32,022 nucleotides of DNA from Spirochaetaceae bacterium (lineage in GTDB: Bacteria > Spirochaetota > Spirochaetia > Treponematales > Breznakiellaceae): positions 1-32,022 of the forward strand of contig JAISIL010000161.1 in the NCBI GenBank assembly GCA_031262035.1. The letters are read 5' to 3'. The translations under genes and the position numbers were made by a program. Positions 8,601 through 15,796 of this stretch are shown piece by piece. Every line of letters starts with the position of its first letter. Position 1 is the first letter of the stretch. The notes under the pieces are model-generated. The model saw nothing but the letters and a program-made list of their open reading frames with translations, was not told the DNA's origin and ran no database searches.

Positions 8601-8983
8601 TAAAGTTCCTCGGGGCTGCGTTTTATATTCCATTCAACTTTAGAGCGCTTCACCGGCTGCCCCAATGCGCGTGTTACCAAAAGCCATGTCGCCTGAGTTT
8701 TTTTGCTGTCAATAAAGATAATGATATGTTCACTGTAAATTTTATTCAGGCGCTTTTCAATTTCCTGCTGTGTAGAATAATTGGGAAATGTATTATCAGA
8801 ACCAACACAGACAAAAACAATAAAACCCCGCTTCTCTGCACAGGGGCTTAGTGTGTATGATATATCATCAACAGTGATAGTTTCAGGTTTAATGCTTGTA
8901 TGCTCCCAGCCCATTTCGTTAAAAAGGCCGGCAAAGTCGAAGGCTTTGATGTATGATGAAAAAGCAGATTTATTGAGCGGCAT
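5624..8983 (-). CDS. Eco57I-type adenine-specific DNA methyltransferase
   Basis: 1119 aa. SAM-binding motif I is DPTCGSGAF (about 533-541) and the catalytic motif is GNPPYVEYSK (about 773-782), the NPPY hallmark of N6-adenine methyltransferases. The first 300 residues (e.g. VTKKFYERFKKEQDSFESF) match the N-terminal region of large COG1002/Eco57I-like enzymes; the last 300 probably recognise the target. It likely methylates an adenine to mark self DNA for the helicase encoded just upstream, whose stop overlaps this ATG by 14 nt. Length is near PglX and DISARM drmMI, but their partner genes are absent. Three in-frame repeat-derived stretches occur at about residues 228-244, 417-426 and 736-742; whether the gene is still active is unknown. 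I do not see a clear PD-(D/E)XK nuclease motif. Confidence 0.88.
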   Translation of the reverse strand: MPLNKSAFSSYIKAFDFAGLFNEMGWEHTSIKPETITVDDISYTLSPCAEKRGFIVFVCVGSDNTFPNYSTQQEIEKRLNKIYSEHIIIFIDSKKTQATWLLVTRALGQPVKRSKVEWNIKRSPEELYRRASGFVFRLADEDSITIVDVKELVGGQFNQNNEKVTKKFYERFKKEQDSFESFITGIAEVADRDWYASLMLNRLMFCYFIQKRNFINNDRDYLRHKLEDHKKNLPTTGGDRGGANFYSFYKKFMRRLFREGLGLSQNDRPNAKNFIAEFGRVPYLNGGLFDTHELETKYTDIDIPDSAFEKIFKFFDEYNWTLDTRETANQETNEINPDVIGYIFEKYINDRAAMGAYYTKEDITDYIGKNTILPFFLDKVKERMPEVFDAGGGFWQFLQDSGDRYIYDAVKYGVEDLTQRRKGAKDITDLNIPDKIRAGLDITQPDLLERRKDWNIATPSEFGLPTEIWRETIARWQRYFDVYTKITKGQIHDINDLITYNLNITQLVYDYLDQTGSWKFILEFYFYGLKFISVLDPTCGSGAFLFAALNILEPLYDVCLRRMNEFYPAVCRIERFRDELAEIDNHPSREYFIYKTIILNNLYGVDIMKEATEIAKLRLFLKLVSCVEADYKKPNMGLEPLPDIDFNIRSGNTLVGFATEDDIQNAFAGDLAFNQDKLDAILTQCKGISKTYTHFKQMQLVTGGDLHTVKAELRAQLGKLRSELDGLLALKYGIGLTANHANSQYEKWLAVHQPFHWYAEFYQIIAGNGGFDVVIGNPPYVEYSKVRGIYTIQNYQTESCGNLYAFVIERAMYLMNKKARNGMIIPISSISNDSFNSLQEIFENEMVTWQSSYSNRPAKLFQDVEQRLVIYLAKKTKNKDKIYYSTKYHHWYAENRDVLFSALAYVKTQRMYNEMGFAKSGSEIELKIKGVLNVLHNDTLALYTTKISKHETWYHNGPTYFIRAMSKMPNSDKNMKASSHYKKLLFDNKLLNIVPSIFNSSLFYFFFKNYSNCRDFSVREIMRFPISFFDKLFISELNDLNSKLQKSYNDNKEIKSRVYPSGEIYYEEYYPAKSKPIIDQIDKVLAKHYGFSEEELDFIINYDIKYRMGLGGLSEGEEG
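6759..6778. repeat. Intragenic copy of the TTCGCG repeat unit
   Basis: TTCGCGTGGTTCGCGGTTAA lies inside the adenine methyltransferase gene, in frame, and encodes LTANHANS on the minus strand. The same unit occurs in intergenic repeats at 27471, 28391 and 28612. Confidence 0.8.
7709..7735. repeat. Intragenic copy of the GCGCCTTTGCG repeat unit
   Basis: A tandem of GCGCCTTT units, followed by GTGTGAG, resembles the arm of the structured repeats at 27646, 28565 and 29611. It is read in frame within the methyltransferase as LTQRRKGAKD. Confidence 0.65.
8251..8300. repeat. G/C-run insertion inside the methyltransferase gene
   Basis: A C-run, a G-run and a T-run in succession, with CCCCCC and GGTGGTGGGGAGG able to pair, interrupt the methyltransferase frame without breaking it. 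They encode a low-complexity LPTTGGDRGGAN stretch near residue 235. No second copy lies in this window, so a repeat origin is inferred from composition. Confidence 0.45.
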
Positions 8984-11900
8984 GTTTTGCCCCCATTCTT
9001 AATCCCATAGAACAAATAATTTCAGGTTCGTTATCATCGTTTTCACTGTCATCATAAATCACAAGTTTCCCTTCGTCGCGCAGGGCAATTGCCGTTTCTG
9101 CAAGTTGTGCGTCGCTGGCTTTTACTTTCAGTTCACGGTTCAGGATGTCCTTTGCCCTCTCACGCATCCGGTATTTAAAGATATCATCAATGGTTAGTTT
9201 CAGGCTGTCGGTATCAAATATAGTGCCTTTCGCTTCTTCGTAATAACGCTCAAGCCTTGAATACACCTGATACTTTATGCCTGTTCTTTTGCCAAGCGTT
9301 CCGCTTAAGTTTTTGCTGTCTGCAATGATATTTTCAACTGCCTTCCTGACAAGTGTATGATGCGTCTCGTGTCGCTCAACAGACGGTTCGTTTGGTTCAC
9401 AGGCAGCAGTTTTCAAAATGAGCGCCTGAGATTGAGTGACAATATTGCCATCTAAATCAAGTTGTGTTAGCATATCAGTATCATCTTTGGTGTGTGCATA
9501 TACAATTACACCTTCATTACTGTTCGCGTGGTTCGCGTGGTTAGCGGTTAATTCTCTCGTAGTATACACATTATTTGGCAAGTCTCGTATAATGCGTTCC
9601 AGGCGCGGGTTTTTATCAATTGCGTTTTTCCAGATTTGATACGCTTCGGAAGCAAGGTCAACATCACTGTCTCCTTCGTCCTCGTCCATTATGCCGGATT
9701 TTTCATTATATAAATCGGCAAGATTCACGGGGTCGCCGTCAAAAAAGGTTTCATCACTTCCTACAACCTGCGCATTTTCCTTGATACGCCTTGTCAACCG
9801 TCCACGCAGATTGATGATGTTTTCAAGCCCGTCCTCCGGCAAGAATGAATAACAAATAATTTCAGGCGATTCCTGCCCGATGCGGTCGACACGGCCTGCC
9901 CGCTGTATCAGGCGGATAATAGCCCAGGGCAAATCGTAGTTTATAACGATATGGCAGTCTTGCAAATTCTGCCCTTCAGAAAGCACATCAGTAGAAATAA
10001 GCACACGGATTTTATGTATTTTAGCTTTATCTGCTGATTCTGCAATTGCCTCTTTATTTGATACTGGGCTAAAACACCATGCTTTTAGTGTCGGGTTTTC
10101 ATCACTGCCCGAAACTTCTTCAATATCCTGAACATTTCGTTTTTTCAATTCGTCATAAATGTAGTGAGCAGTATCAGAAAATTGTGTGAACACCAAAACT
10201 TTTTCATCTTTGTGCTTCTGCAATAAATCGGCAAGAGCATTTAACTGCCGGTCATCATCACCGTTCCAGTCATTACCCAATGTAAGAACTTCCTGCAACA
10301 TTGCACTATCTTTCTTGAGCGTCTTTAATAATTCATCACTAAAATATTCAGAACGCACCCAATCAAACCGTTTATGAAACGAATCAGAATCATATAATGA
10401 ATAAATTTTTTCAGCAGACAAATCAAATTGTTCGCGTGGTTGGCGTGGTTCGCGGATAATTTCTTCTATATCCTCATCTTCAAGATATTCATCAAGGTTA
10501 ATCGCATTGTTTTTCCCTATTGGCAGGGGCAAGCCATTTTCAAGAGCATATATAAAAACCTGATTACGCAAAATATGCCGCTTAATCGACAGCAAAAATG
10601 AATAGCCCGAACTTTCAAGCCGCTTAAAAAGATTGGTTCTGCAAAAACCGATAAGGCGGTTTCCAGCCCGGCTCATGTTTTTGAATACCGTTGTTTCTTC
10701 GTCGGTAATATTTGTCGGCCTCTTATCTTCCGGCAATAAATAGTTCTGCAATCCATAACGAGGTAAAGAAAGACTGCCTATTTTTTCTACTACTGGTGAT
10801 GAATACAACTTAGCATAAATATCAGTCTGGTCAAATGGGTCAAATTTATACTCCACCTTTTTGGCAAGTCTTGTGGGGAAATATGATTTTGTGCCGTCTC
10901 TAAACAAAAGATACTTTCTGCCGCTTTCAGCATCATCTTTTGCATAGTTTGCCTTGATAAAACTTCGTGTGCGGCGCACCATAAAAAGCCGCATCAGTTC
11001 TTGCCAGTCTTCCGGCCAATTGCTTTTTTCAAATGCTCGTATACCATGTATGTTTGTATCAGGATGAGTTGCTGCAAAATGGGCAACACCATTGCTGCTA
11101 TTACCTGCAAGCGCTTTTATATAACACTCCGGGCTTATTCCCAAATCGGTATCATCATTTATAAATAAACGCAACTGGCTTGATAAATCCACATAACTTT
11201 TATTGTAGGGCGTTGCTGTCAGTAACACTACCTTGCTTTCATTATCACTGATATATTTATGTATAGCAATCCAATGCACACCTTCACTGTTACGCAAGTT
11301 TTGGCTTTCATCAATTATCACCAGTTTATAGCGTATTGTATTTGAAAGTTCCTTCTGTACCATACTGACAGGCATTACTTTTGCATGCAAGCGATATCGG
11401 TCAACATAACCCTGCCACATCTTCACGAGGTTCACAGGCGATATAATCAAAATGCTCCAGCCGTAATCTTCATCAAATATTTTTGCAAGGGCTGTTGCAG
11501 TGATGGTTTTCCCCAGGCCGACAACATCTCCAATCACAACGCCGCCTCGCCTGTTCAAATGCCCTGCGGCAATCTGCACGGCCTTCTCCTGGAAATCAAG
11601 CAGTTCCTTGTGAAATTCAGATGATACATGAAACTCATTCATGCCGCTCCGTGCTTCCCTTGACAAATGATAAGCCATTTTAAGATAAGCATAATAGGGC
11701 AGCAGCGTTTCTTCCCGCGCCCAGGAATTTTCGATTATGGCAATTAACTCTTTTGTTATGTCAAGGCAGTAGCGGTCATTCCATCTTTCATCAAACCACA
11801 AGGCCAATTTTTCTGCGGCGTCCTGTTCCAGCACATCGACATTCAACTCGCCCTGTGTTTTTAGCCCTGCCAATGTCAGGTTGCTGGAACCAACATAGCC

Positions 11901-12386
11901 TTCCAGTTTGAGATGCGACCTTTCATCATGATAGGCCAGATACAGTTTGGCATGCAACCGATACAGGCTCAATTTTACGCAGACAATTCCCTGCTTTAGT
12001 TGCCGGCGAAGTGTCCGTAATGTCTTTTCATCCGCATCATCAGGGCAGCCAATACCCAATTGGCTTATAAAATGAGCGAGTGCATCCTTTTTAAGCCTGT
12101 TTGCCGTAGCATTATCCAGATGAACTTCGCCGCCTATCGAATACAGTTTTCGAAGCTCATCCCCGGAGGTCTCGTTCATGCCCACAAGTAGGCGACATTT
12201 TCGCTCGACATTTTCTCCATTTTCGTCAATAATAGTTCCAGAAAGATTATCTGCCGCATCTGAAAGCGCCTTCCAACCTCTTAGATTAAAGTAACCCACA
12301 CAAAAATCCGCCCGAACGCTACCTGCAAGAGCTTCATTTAAGCCTTTGGAGAGAAATTTTGCTTTATTATCGTATATTGTGGGCAT
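8970..12386 (-). CDS. PLD-domain SNF2 family helicase (restriction-like)
   Basis: 1138 aa. The N-terminal part has a phospholipase D-type half-site, RLHAKLYLAYHDE (His145, Lys147), followed by GYVGSSNLTLAG, as in PLD nucleases. The helicase follows: Walker A GDVVGLGKT (286-294), a DESQ box (359-362), LLTATPYN, and motif VI QRAGRVDRIGQE near residue 825. It probably translocates on DNA and may cut it through the PLD domain. It is cotranscribed with the adenine methyltransferase, with which it forms a two-gene restriction-like cassette resembling the drmD-drmMI part of class 1 DISARM, but drmA, drmB and drmC are absent. Two repeat units are embedded in frame, near residues 643-652 and 945-955. 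The ATG at 12386 has AAGG about 7 nt upstream. Confidence 0.88.
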   Translation of the reverse strand: MPTIYDNKAKFLSKGLNEALAGSVRADFCVGYFNLRGWKALSDAADNLSGTIIDENGENVERKCRLLVGMNETSGDELRKLYSIGGEVHLDNATANRLKKDALAHFISQLGIGCPDDADEKTLRTLRRQLKQGIVCVKLSLYRLHAKLYLAYHDERSHLKLEGYVGSSNLTLAGLKTQGELNVDVLEQDAAEKLALWFDERWNDRYCLDITKELIAIIENSWAREETLLPYYAYLKMAYHLSREARSGMNEFHVSSEFHKELLDFQEKAVQIAAGHLNRRGGVVIGDVVGLGKTITATALAKIFDEDYGWSILIISPVNLVKMWQGYVDRYRLHAKVMPVSMVQKELSNTIRYKLVIIDESQNLRNSEGVHWIAIHKYISDNESKVVLLTATPYNKSYVDLSSQLRLFINDDTDLGISPECYIKALAGNSSNGVAHFAATHPDTNIHGIRAFEKSNWPEDWQELMRLFMVRRTRSFIKANYAKDDAESGRKYLLFRDGTKSYFPTRLAKKVEYKFDPFDQTDIYAKLYSSPVVEKIGSLSLPRYGLQNYLLPEDKRPTNITDEETTVFKNMSRAGNRLIGFCRTNLFKRLESSGYSFLLSIKRHILRNQVFIYALENGLPLPIGKNNAINLDEYLEDEDIEEIIREPRQPREQFDLSAEKIYSLYDSDSFHKRFDWVRSEYFSDELLKTLKKDSAMLQEVLTLGNDWNGDDDRQLNALADLLQKHKDEKVLVFTQFSDTAHYIYDELKKRNVQDIEEVSGSDENPTLKAWCFSPVSNKEAIAESADKAKIHKIRVLISTDVLSEGQNLQDCHIVINYDLPWAIIRLIQRAGRVDRIGQESPEIICYSFLPEDGLENIINLRGRLTRRIKENAQVVGSDETFFDGDPVNLADLYNEKSGIMDEDEGDSDVDLASEAYQIWKNAIDKNPRLERIIRDLPNNVYTTRELTANHANHANSNEGVIVYAHTKDDTDMLTQLDLDGNIVTQSQALILKTAACEPNEPSVERHETHHTLVRKAVENIIADSKNLSGTLGKRTGIKYQVYSRLERYYEEAKGTIFDTDSLKLTIDDIFKYRMRERAKDILNRELKVKASDAQLAETAIALRDEGKLVIYDDSENDDNEPEIICSMGLRMGAKHAAQ
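9524..9552. repeat. Intragenic copy of the TTCGCG repeat unit in the helicase gene
   Basis: Two GTTCGCGTG units followed by GTTAGCGGTTAA. Read on the minus strand it gives LTANHANHANS near residue 950, the same frame as the copy at 6759. Confidence 0.8.
10431..10459. repeat. Second intragenic TTCGCG repeat unit, other frame
   Basis: The same DNA repeat as at 27471 with one change near its end (CGCGGATAA for CGCGGTTAA). Here it is read in a different frame and encodes IREPRQPREQ, so the peptide differs although the DNA is nearly the same. Confidence 0.8.
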
Positions 12387-12663
12387 TTCCGACCTTGTCT
12401 CCCCTTAAACAACGAATATCCCCTTCACTATACCACAATTGGCCATCCTCAACAAGTGATCAAAAATACAAGGCCCAAAGAGGTTGACTAATTTGTTGTA
12501 ACACTGTAACCTATGGATAGATAGGAATCGCAAAGAAGGTATAGGAAAGAGTTCGGGTGTAAACGTCGGGAACACCCGGAACGTCTATGCGACATTTTTA
12601 CCATAGTTTAATTTTACTGTTGCAGGTGACATCCATGTCGTCCAAAATGGAGGACTTGATAAA
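12387..12663. other. Divergent intergenic region between the helicase and DUF4062 operons
   Basis: No gene seen. It holds the helicase promoter (12427-12455), a small hairpin CGGG-AACA-CCCG near 12568 flanked by ACGT on both sides, and a second short hairpin around 12638-12649 (TCC AAAATGGA). The remaining DUF4062 control region (12664-12753) is listed separately. Confidence 0.5.
12427..12455 (-). promoter_or_regulatory. Promoter of the helicase-methyltransferase operon
   Basis: On the minus strand TTGTTG (12450-12455), a 17-nt spacer and TATAGT (12427-12432) lie about 40 nt upstream of the helicase ATG. Both boxes depart from consensus by one or more bases, so moderate strength is expected. 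Confidence 0.55.
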
Positions 12664-12699
12664 ATATTGTATGATAGATATAATTATATCATACAATAT
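12664..12699. promoter_or_regulatory. Perfect 13-bp inverted repeat, candidate operator
   Basis: ATATTGTATGATA (12664-12676) and its exact reverse complement TATCATACAATAT (12687-12699) flank a 10-nt centre. It ends 5 nt before the -35 box of the DUF4062 operon, which fits an operator better than a terminator: no T-run follows and both arms are AT-rich. Confidence 0.65.
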
Positions 12700-12703
12700 A
12701 TAA

Positions 12704-12731
12704 TTGGAATAATAATACTTTCTTGTATTAT
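12704..12731 (+). promoter_or_regulatory. Promoter of the DUF4062-SGNH operon
   Basis: TTGGAA (12704-12709) and TATTAT (12726-12731) with a 16-nt spacer, followed by an AGAGGAGAG ribosome-binding site and the ATG at 12754. TATACT at 12729 is an alternative -10 with a longer spacer. Confidence 0.55.
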
Positions 12732-12753
12732 ACTATAGAGAGGAGAGTAAAAA

Positions 12754-14052
12754 ATGGCAAAACCACGTGTATTTATTAGTTCAACTTTTTATGATCTCAG
12801 ACAATATCGTCAAGATTTAAAGCAGTTTATTATTTCAATGGGTTATGAACCTGTAATGAATGAAGAAGGACATATTCCTTACGATAAAGAAGAAGAAATT
12901 GAAAAATACTGTTATGAAGCAATTAAAAATGTTGATATTCTTATATCTATAGTTGGTGGAAGATATGGGACACAATCATTATTTGAGGGAGAGTCTATAT
13001 CTAATCATGAATTGAATGAGGCTCGATCTCAGAAAAAGAATGTATTTATATTTATTGACAAAAATGTAGCTACGGAATATGAAACATATCTCGAAAACAA
13101 AGATAATCCAAGCGTTAAATATAGGTTTGTTGATGATATTAAAATATATGCATTCATCGACAAATTAAAAACATATAAGATGAATTGTGATATTAGCTAC
13201 TTTGAAACATCTGAAGATATTATAAAATATCTCAAGAAAAAATGGGCAGGATTATTTCAAATGTTGTTATCAAAACAAGAATTACTAACTAATAAGCAAC
13301 CGGTTGCTTTTGTTGTTATGAGTGTTCCTGTAAGATACTCACCTAAAGACAAAAAAATTAATTTTATTTTATATGATAACGTTACTTATTGTGATGGTCC
13401 AGATAGAGCAAATGCACAGGGCAGTTGGATGTTTCCAGGAACTCATATTGATATAAGCAAAGAAAAACCAATCCAGGAAACATATAATAACAAATGGTTA
13501 ATTGAAACTAAAAAATGTCCTGACGAAATAATACAAAGCTGTCTCAAGAAAAAATGTAAAGAATGGAAGATCGAAGCAAGTCTTTTTAATATTCAAAATG
13601 AGGTTGAATATGATGATTTCAGATATATAGCATATTCGCCACAGGCATGGCAATCTTTATGTCCTGCTTTAGTTTTTCGAACTAAAGTATATGACACAAC
13701 AGCTTGTTTCAAAAAAGATGGACATCAAATACATTACAATTTAGTTTACATTTCAAGTTATAAAAAAGTGGACAAAGAATATACAGACGATAGTAAAAAA
13801 TGCGAAGTGTCTTTTAAATTGGACGACTTTATTTATCATGGCGACACTTTAGCTGAAAGAAATGCAGAAAAGAACACTCATATTAAAGAAATCGGTAAAA
13901 TTATTTCAGACAGATTGGGAAGCCCTGAGATTTTGGGTAATGGAACAGACAAAGTTCTAAGAAGCATTCTGGAGATTATTTTAGAAGTGATGAATATCTT
14001 TAATAAGAATCCGGATAAGCTAAAACTGATACAGGATAGTAAGGAGGAATGA
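12754..14052 (+). CDS. DUF4062 domain protein with uncharacterised C-terminal domain
   Basis: 432 aa. Residues 4-100 carry DUF4062: PRVFISSTFYDLRQYRQDLK, GYEPVMNEE, CYEAIKNVDILISIVGGRYG, SISNHELNEA (Glu86) and KKNVFIFID. This domain has a TIR- or deoxyribosyltransferase-like layout and is common in bacterial defence and signalling proteins; its activity is not established here. The second half (about 185-400) is not a family I recognise. A WMFPGTHID stretch at 225-233 recalls the strand before a Nudix box, but the catalytic box is missing. Good AGGAGAG ribosome-binding site; the SGNH-hydrolase gene starts 1 nt after the stop. AT-rich, unlike the genes after 16370, which suggests transfer. Confidence 0.75.
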   Translation: MAKPRVFISSTFYDLRQYRQDLKQFIISMGYEPVMNEEGHIPYDKEEEIEKYCYEAIKNVDILISIVGGRYGTQSLFEGESISNHELNEARSQKKNVFIFIDKNVATEYETYLENKDNPSVKYRFVDDIKIYAFIDKLKTYKMNCDISYFETSEDIIKYLKKKWAGLFQMLLSKQELLTNKQPVAFVVMSVPVRYSPKDKKINFILYDNVTYCDGPDRANAQGSWMFPGTHIDISKEKPIQETYNNKWLIETKKCPDEIIQSCLKKKCKEWKIEASLFNIQNEVEYDDFRYIAYSPQAWQSLCPALVFRTKVYDTTACFKKDGHQIHYNLVYISSYKKVDKEYTDDSKKCEVSFKLDDFIYHGDTLAERNAEKNTHIKEIGKIISDRLGSPEILGNGTDKVLRSILEIILEVMNIFNKNPDKLKLIQDSKEE

Positions 14053-14053
14053 T

Positions 14054-14776
14054 ATGTCCGATAAGAAATCTTACAATGAGTATATTTCAAATCTGGGGGG
14101 GAACAGTAAAGAATATCATCTAAAAAATGTTGATATTCTCCCTGGTAGCCCGCTTCAAGGTATGAATGTTTGTTTTCTTGGTTCTTCAGTAACACTTGGA
14201 CATGCATCCCTCGGAGATTCTTTTGTTGAGTATATTTCAAAACGGAATTCCTGTTATTATGAGAAACTTGCAATTAGCGGGACTACACTTGTAAACAATG
14301 GTCCTTTCTCATATTCAGCACGCATTAGTAATCCAGGTATTATCCCAAAGAATTCATTATTTGATTTATTTGTTGTTCAACTTTCAACAAATGATGCAAG
14401 AACGGAACAGCCTTTTGGAAGTATAAAGGGGCCAGATTATTCTAGTAATGAATATGATCAGAATACCATAGCCGGCGCCATTGAATTTATTATTTCATAT
14501 ATAAAACAGGTTTTTAAATGCCCAATAGTCTTTTTTACCAACACGAAGTACGAGAATTATGAATATGAGACAATGGTCAATGGTTTACTACAAATACAGA
14601 AGTTATGGAACATTGGAGTCATTGATTTATGGAATAATAATGATTTAAATAAAGCGTTGAAGGATGATTATGATTTATACATGGCTGACGATGTTCATCC
14701 AACCCAGGCAGGCTATTTAAAATTATGGACACCAATAATGGAACAATATCTATATCAGTTTATACAAACGATATGA
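14054..14776 (+). CDS. SGNH/GDSL-family hydrolase
   Basis: 240 aa. SGNH blocks are visible: FLGSSVTLG with nucleophile Ser45, a glycine in AISGTTL, VVQLSTNDART with Asn113, and DDVHPTQAGY with Asp212 and His215. These enzymes are esterases, lipases or acyl hydrolases; the substrate is unknown. No signal peptide or membrane segment is seen, so it should act in the cytoplasm. Translation is coupled to the DUF4062 gene: AAGGAGG lies within the end of that gene and the ATG follows its stop by 1 nt. The pairing suggests they work together, perhaps with DUF4062 as sensor; this is inference. Confidence 0.85.
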   Translation: MSDKKSYNEYISNLGGNSKEYHLKNVDILPGSPLQGMNVCFLGSSVTLGHASLGDSFVEYISKRNSCYYEKLAISGTTLVNNGPFSYSARISNPGIIPKNSLFDLFVVQLSTNDARTEQPFGSIKGPDYSSNEYDQNTIAGAIEFIISYIKQVFKCPIVFFTNTKYENYEYETMVNGLLQIQKLWNIGVIDLWNNNDLNKALKDDYDLYMADDVHPTQAGYLKLWTPIMEQYLYQFIQTI

Positions 14777-14873
14777 ATCCAGTGGGTAAATATTGTAATA
14801 GGAGGCAGAAAACTGCGCATAACCAATCCGCACCATAAGTCCCGCCAAGACAGGGCAAAATCATTTGACTCTA

Positions 14874-14902
14874 TTGACAGAAAATACAAAATATGATAAA
14901 AT
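14874..14902 (+). promoter_or_regulatory. Promoter of the GNAT acetyltransferase gene
   Basis: TTGACA (14874-14879), a 17-nt spacer and TAAAAT (14897-14902). A leader of about 55 nt separates it from the coding start. Confidence 0.7.
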
Positions 14903-14966
14903 ATCCATATCATAAAACGGTATAAGTAAGAAGTTCGGATTATGCCCGGTTGGAGATGTATTGTAT

Positions 14967-15521
14967 ATGAAACATATTGGAACAAATGAAATATCTACTC
15001 AAAGACTTATTTTGCGTCGTTTTATAATTGATGATGCAGAATGTATGTATAATAATTGGGCTAATGATAATGACGTTACAAAATATTTGACATGGCCGGC
15101 TCATGAAAGTATAGACATATCAAGACAAGTATTAGAAGATTGGATAAATAATTATGAAAAACCTGATTTTTATCAATGGGCTATAGTACTCAAAGAAATA
15201 AATGAACCAATTGGAAGTATAAGCGTTGTAAAGCAAGATGACAAGATAAAAATGGCGCATATTGGATATTGTATTGGTAAAAAATGGTGGAACAAAGGCA
15301 TAACATCAGAGGCATTAAAATGTGTAATAAAGTATCTATTTGAGGAGGTTGGAATGAATAGAATAGAAGCAAGGCATGATCCAAATAACCCCAATTCCGG
15401 AAAAGTAATGAAAAGATGTGGAATGAAATACGAAGGAACAATGAGGCAGGCGGATTGGAACAATCAAGGAGTTTGTGACTTTAGTGAATATGCAATATTG
15501 GCAGAGGAATATATAAAATAA
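14967..15521 (+). CDS. GNAT family N-acetyltransferase (RimJ/RimL-like)
   Basis: 184 aa from the ATG at 14967. Family hallmarks in order: TQRLILRRF at the N-terminus, WAIVLKEINEPIGSISVV, AHIGYCIGKKWWNKGITSEALK (the acetyl-CoA-binding loop), NRIEARHDPNNPNSGKVMKRCGMKYEGTMR. It transfers acetyl groups from acetyl-CoA to an amine, protein or small molecule; relatives include ribosomal-protein acetyltransferases and antibiotic acetyltransferases. A TTG at 14961 in the same frame is an alternative start with GGAG at closer spacing (5 nt against 11 nt for the ATG). Own promoter upstream, so it is separate from the SGNH gene. Confidence 0.88.
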   Translation: MKHIGTNEISTQRLILRRFIIDDAECMYNNWANDNDVTKYLTWPAHESIDISRQVLEDWINNYEKPDFYQWAIVLKEINEPIGSISVVKQDDKIKMAHIGYCIGKKWWNKGITSEALKCVIKYLFEEVGMNRIEARHDPNNPNSGKVMKRCGMKYEGTMRQADWNNQGVCDFSEYAILAEEYIK

Positions 15522-15536
15522 AAACAGGAAAGTAAT

Positions 15537-15704
15537 ATGGAAATAAAAAGAATATTTGAGAAAACAATAAACGAAAGCAGTATTAGAATTGCTCTTCAAA
15601 ATGATATTAATAGTATTATCGAAATAGAGGAACAAATATTTAAACTACATTTTGTGTATATGCTTATTATGATAAGAGGAGAGAAAACAAAAGATTTTTC
15701 ATGA
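15537..15704 (+). pseudogene. N-terminal remnant of a second GNAT acetyltransferase
   Basis: A short frame opens with ATG at 15537, 15 nt after the previous stop, and encodes 55 aa. Residues 15-38 (SIRIALQNDINSIIEIEEQI) follow the usual GNAT opening, and the frame then runs into unrelated sequence and stops. A later open stretch just before the next gene (about 15729-15799) ends in KWVYRNDERNIIIWSIV and could be the tail of the same gene after an internal deletion. I read this as a decayed gene; a genuine 55-aa peptide is less likely. Confidence 0.5.
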
Positions 15705-15796
15705 ATAAAAATAAATGTAATATCAAAATATTTAAACGGCCTGGGAAAATGGGTGTATAGAAATGACGAAAGAAATATAATAATTTGGAGCATAGT

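Noticed and set aside
5624-12386. BREX or full DISARM locus
   Set aside because: The methyltransferase resembles PglX or drmMI in length, but no pglZ, brxC, drmA, drmB or drmC gene is seen in the window.
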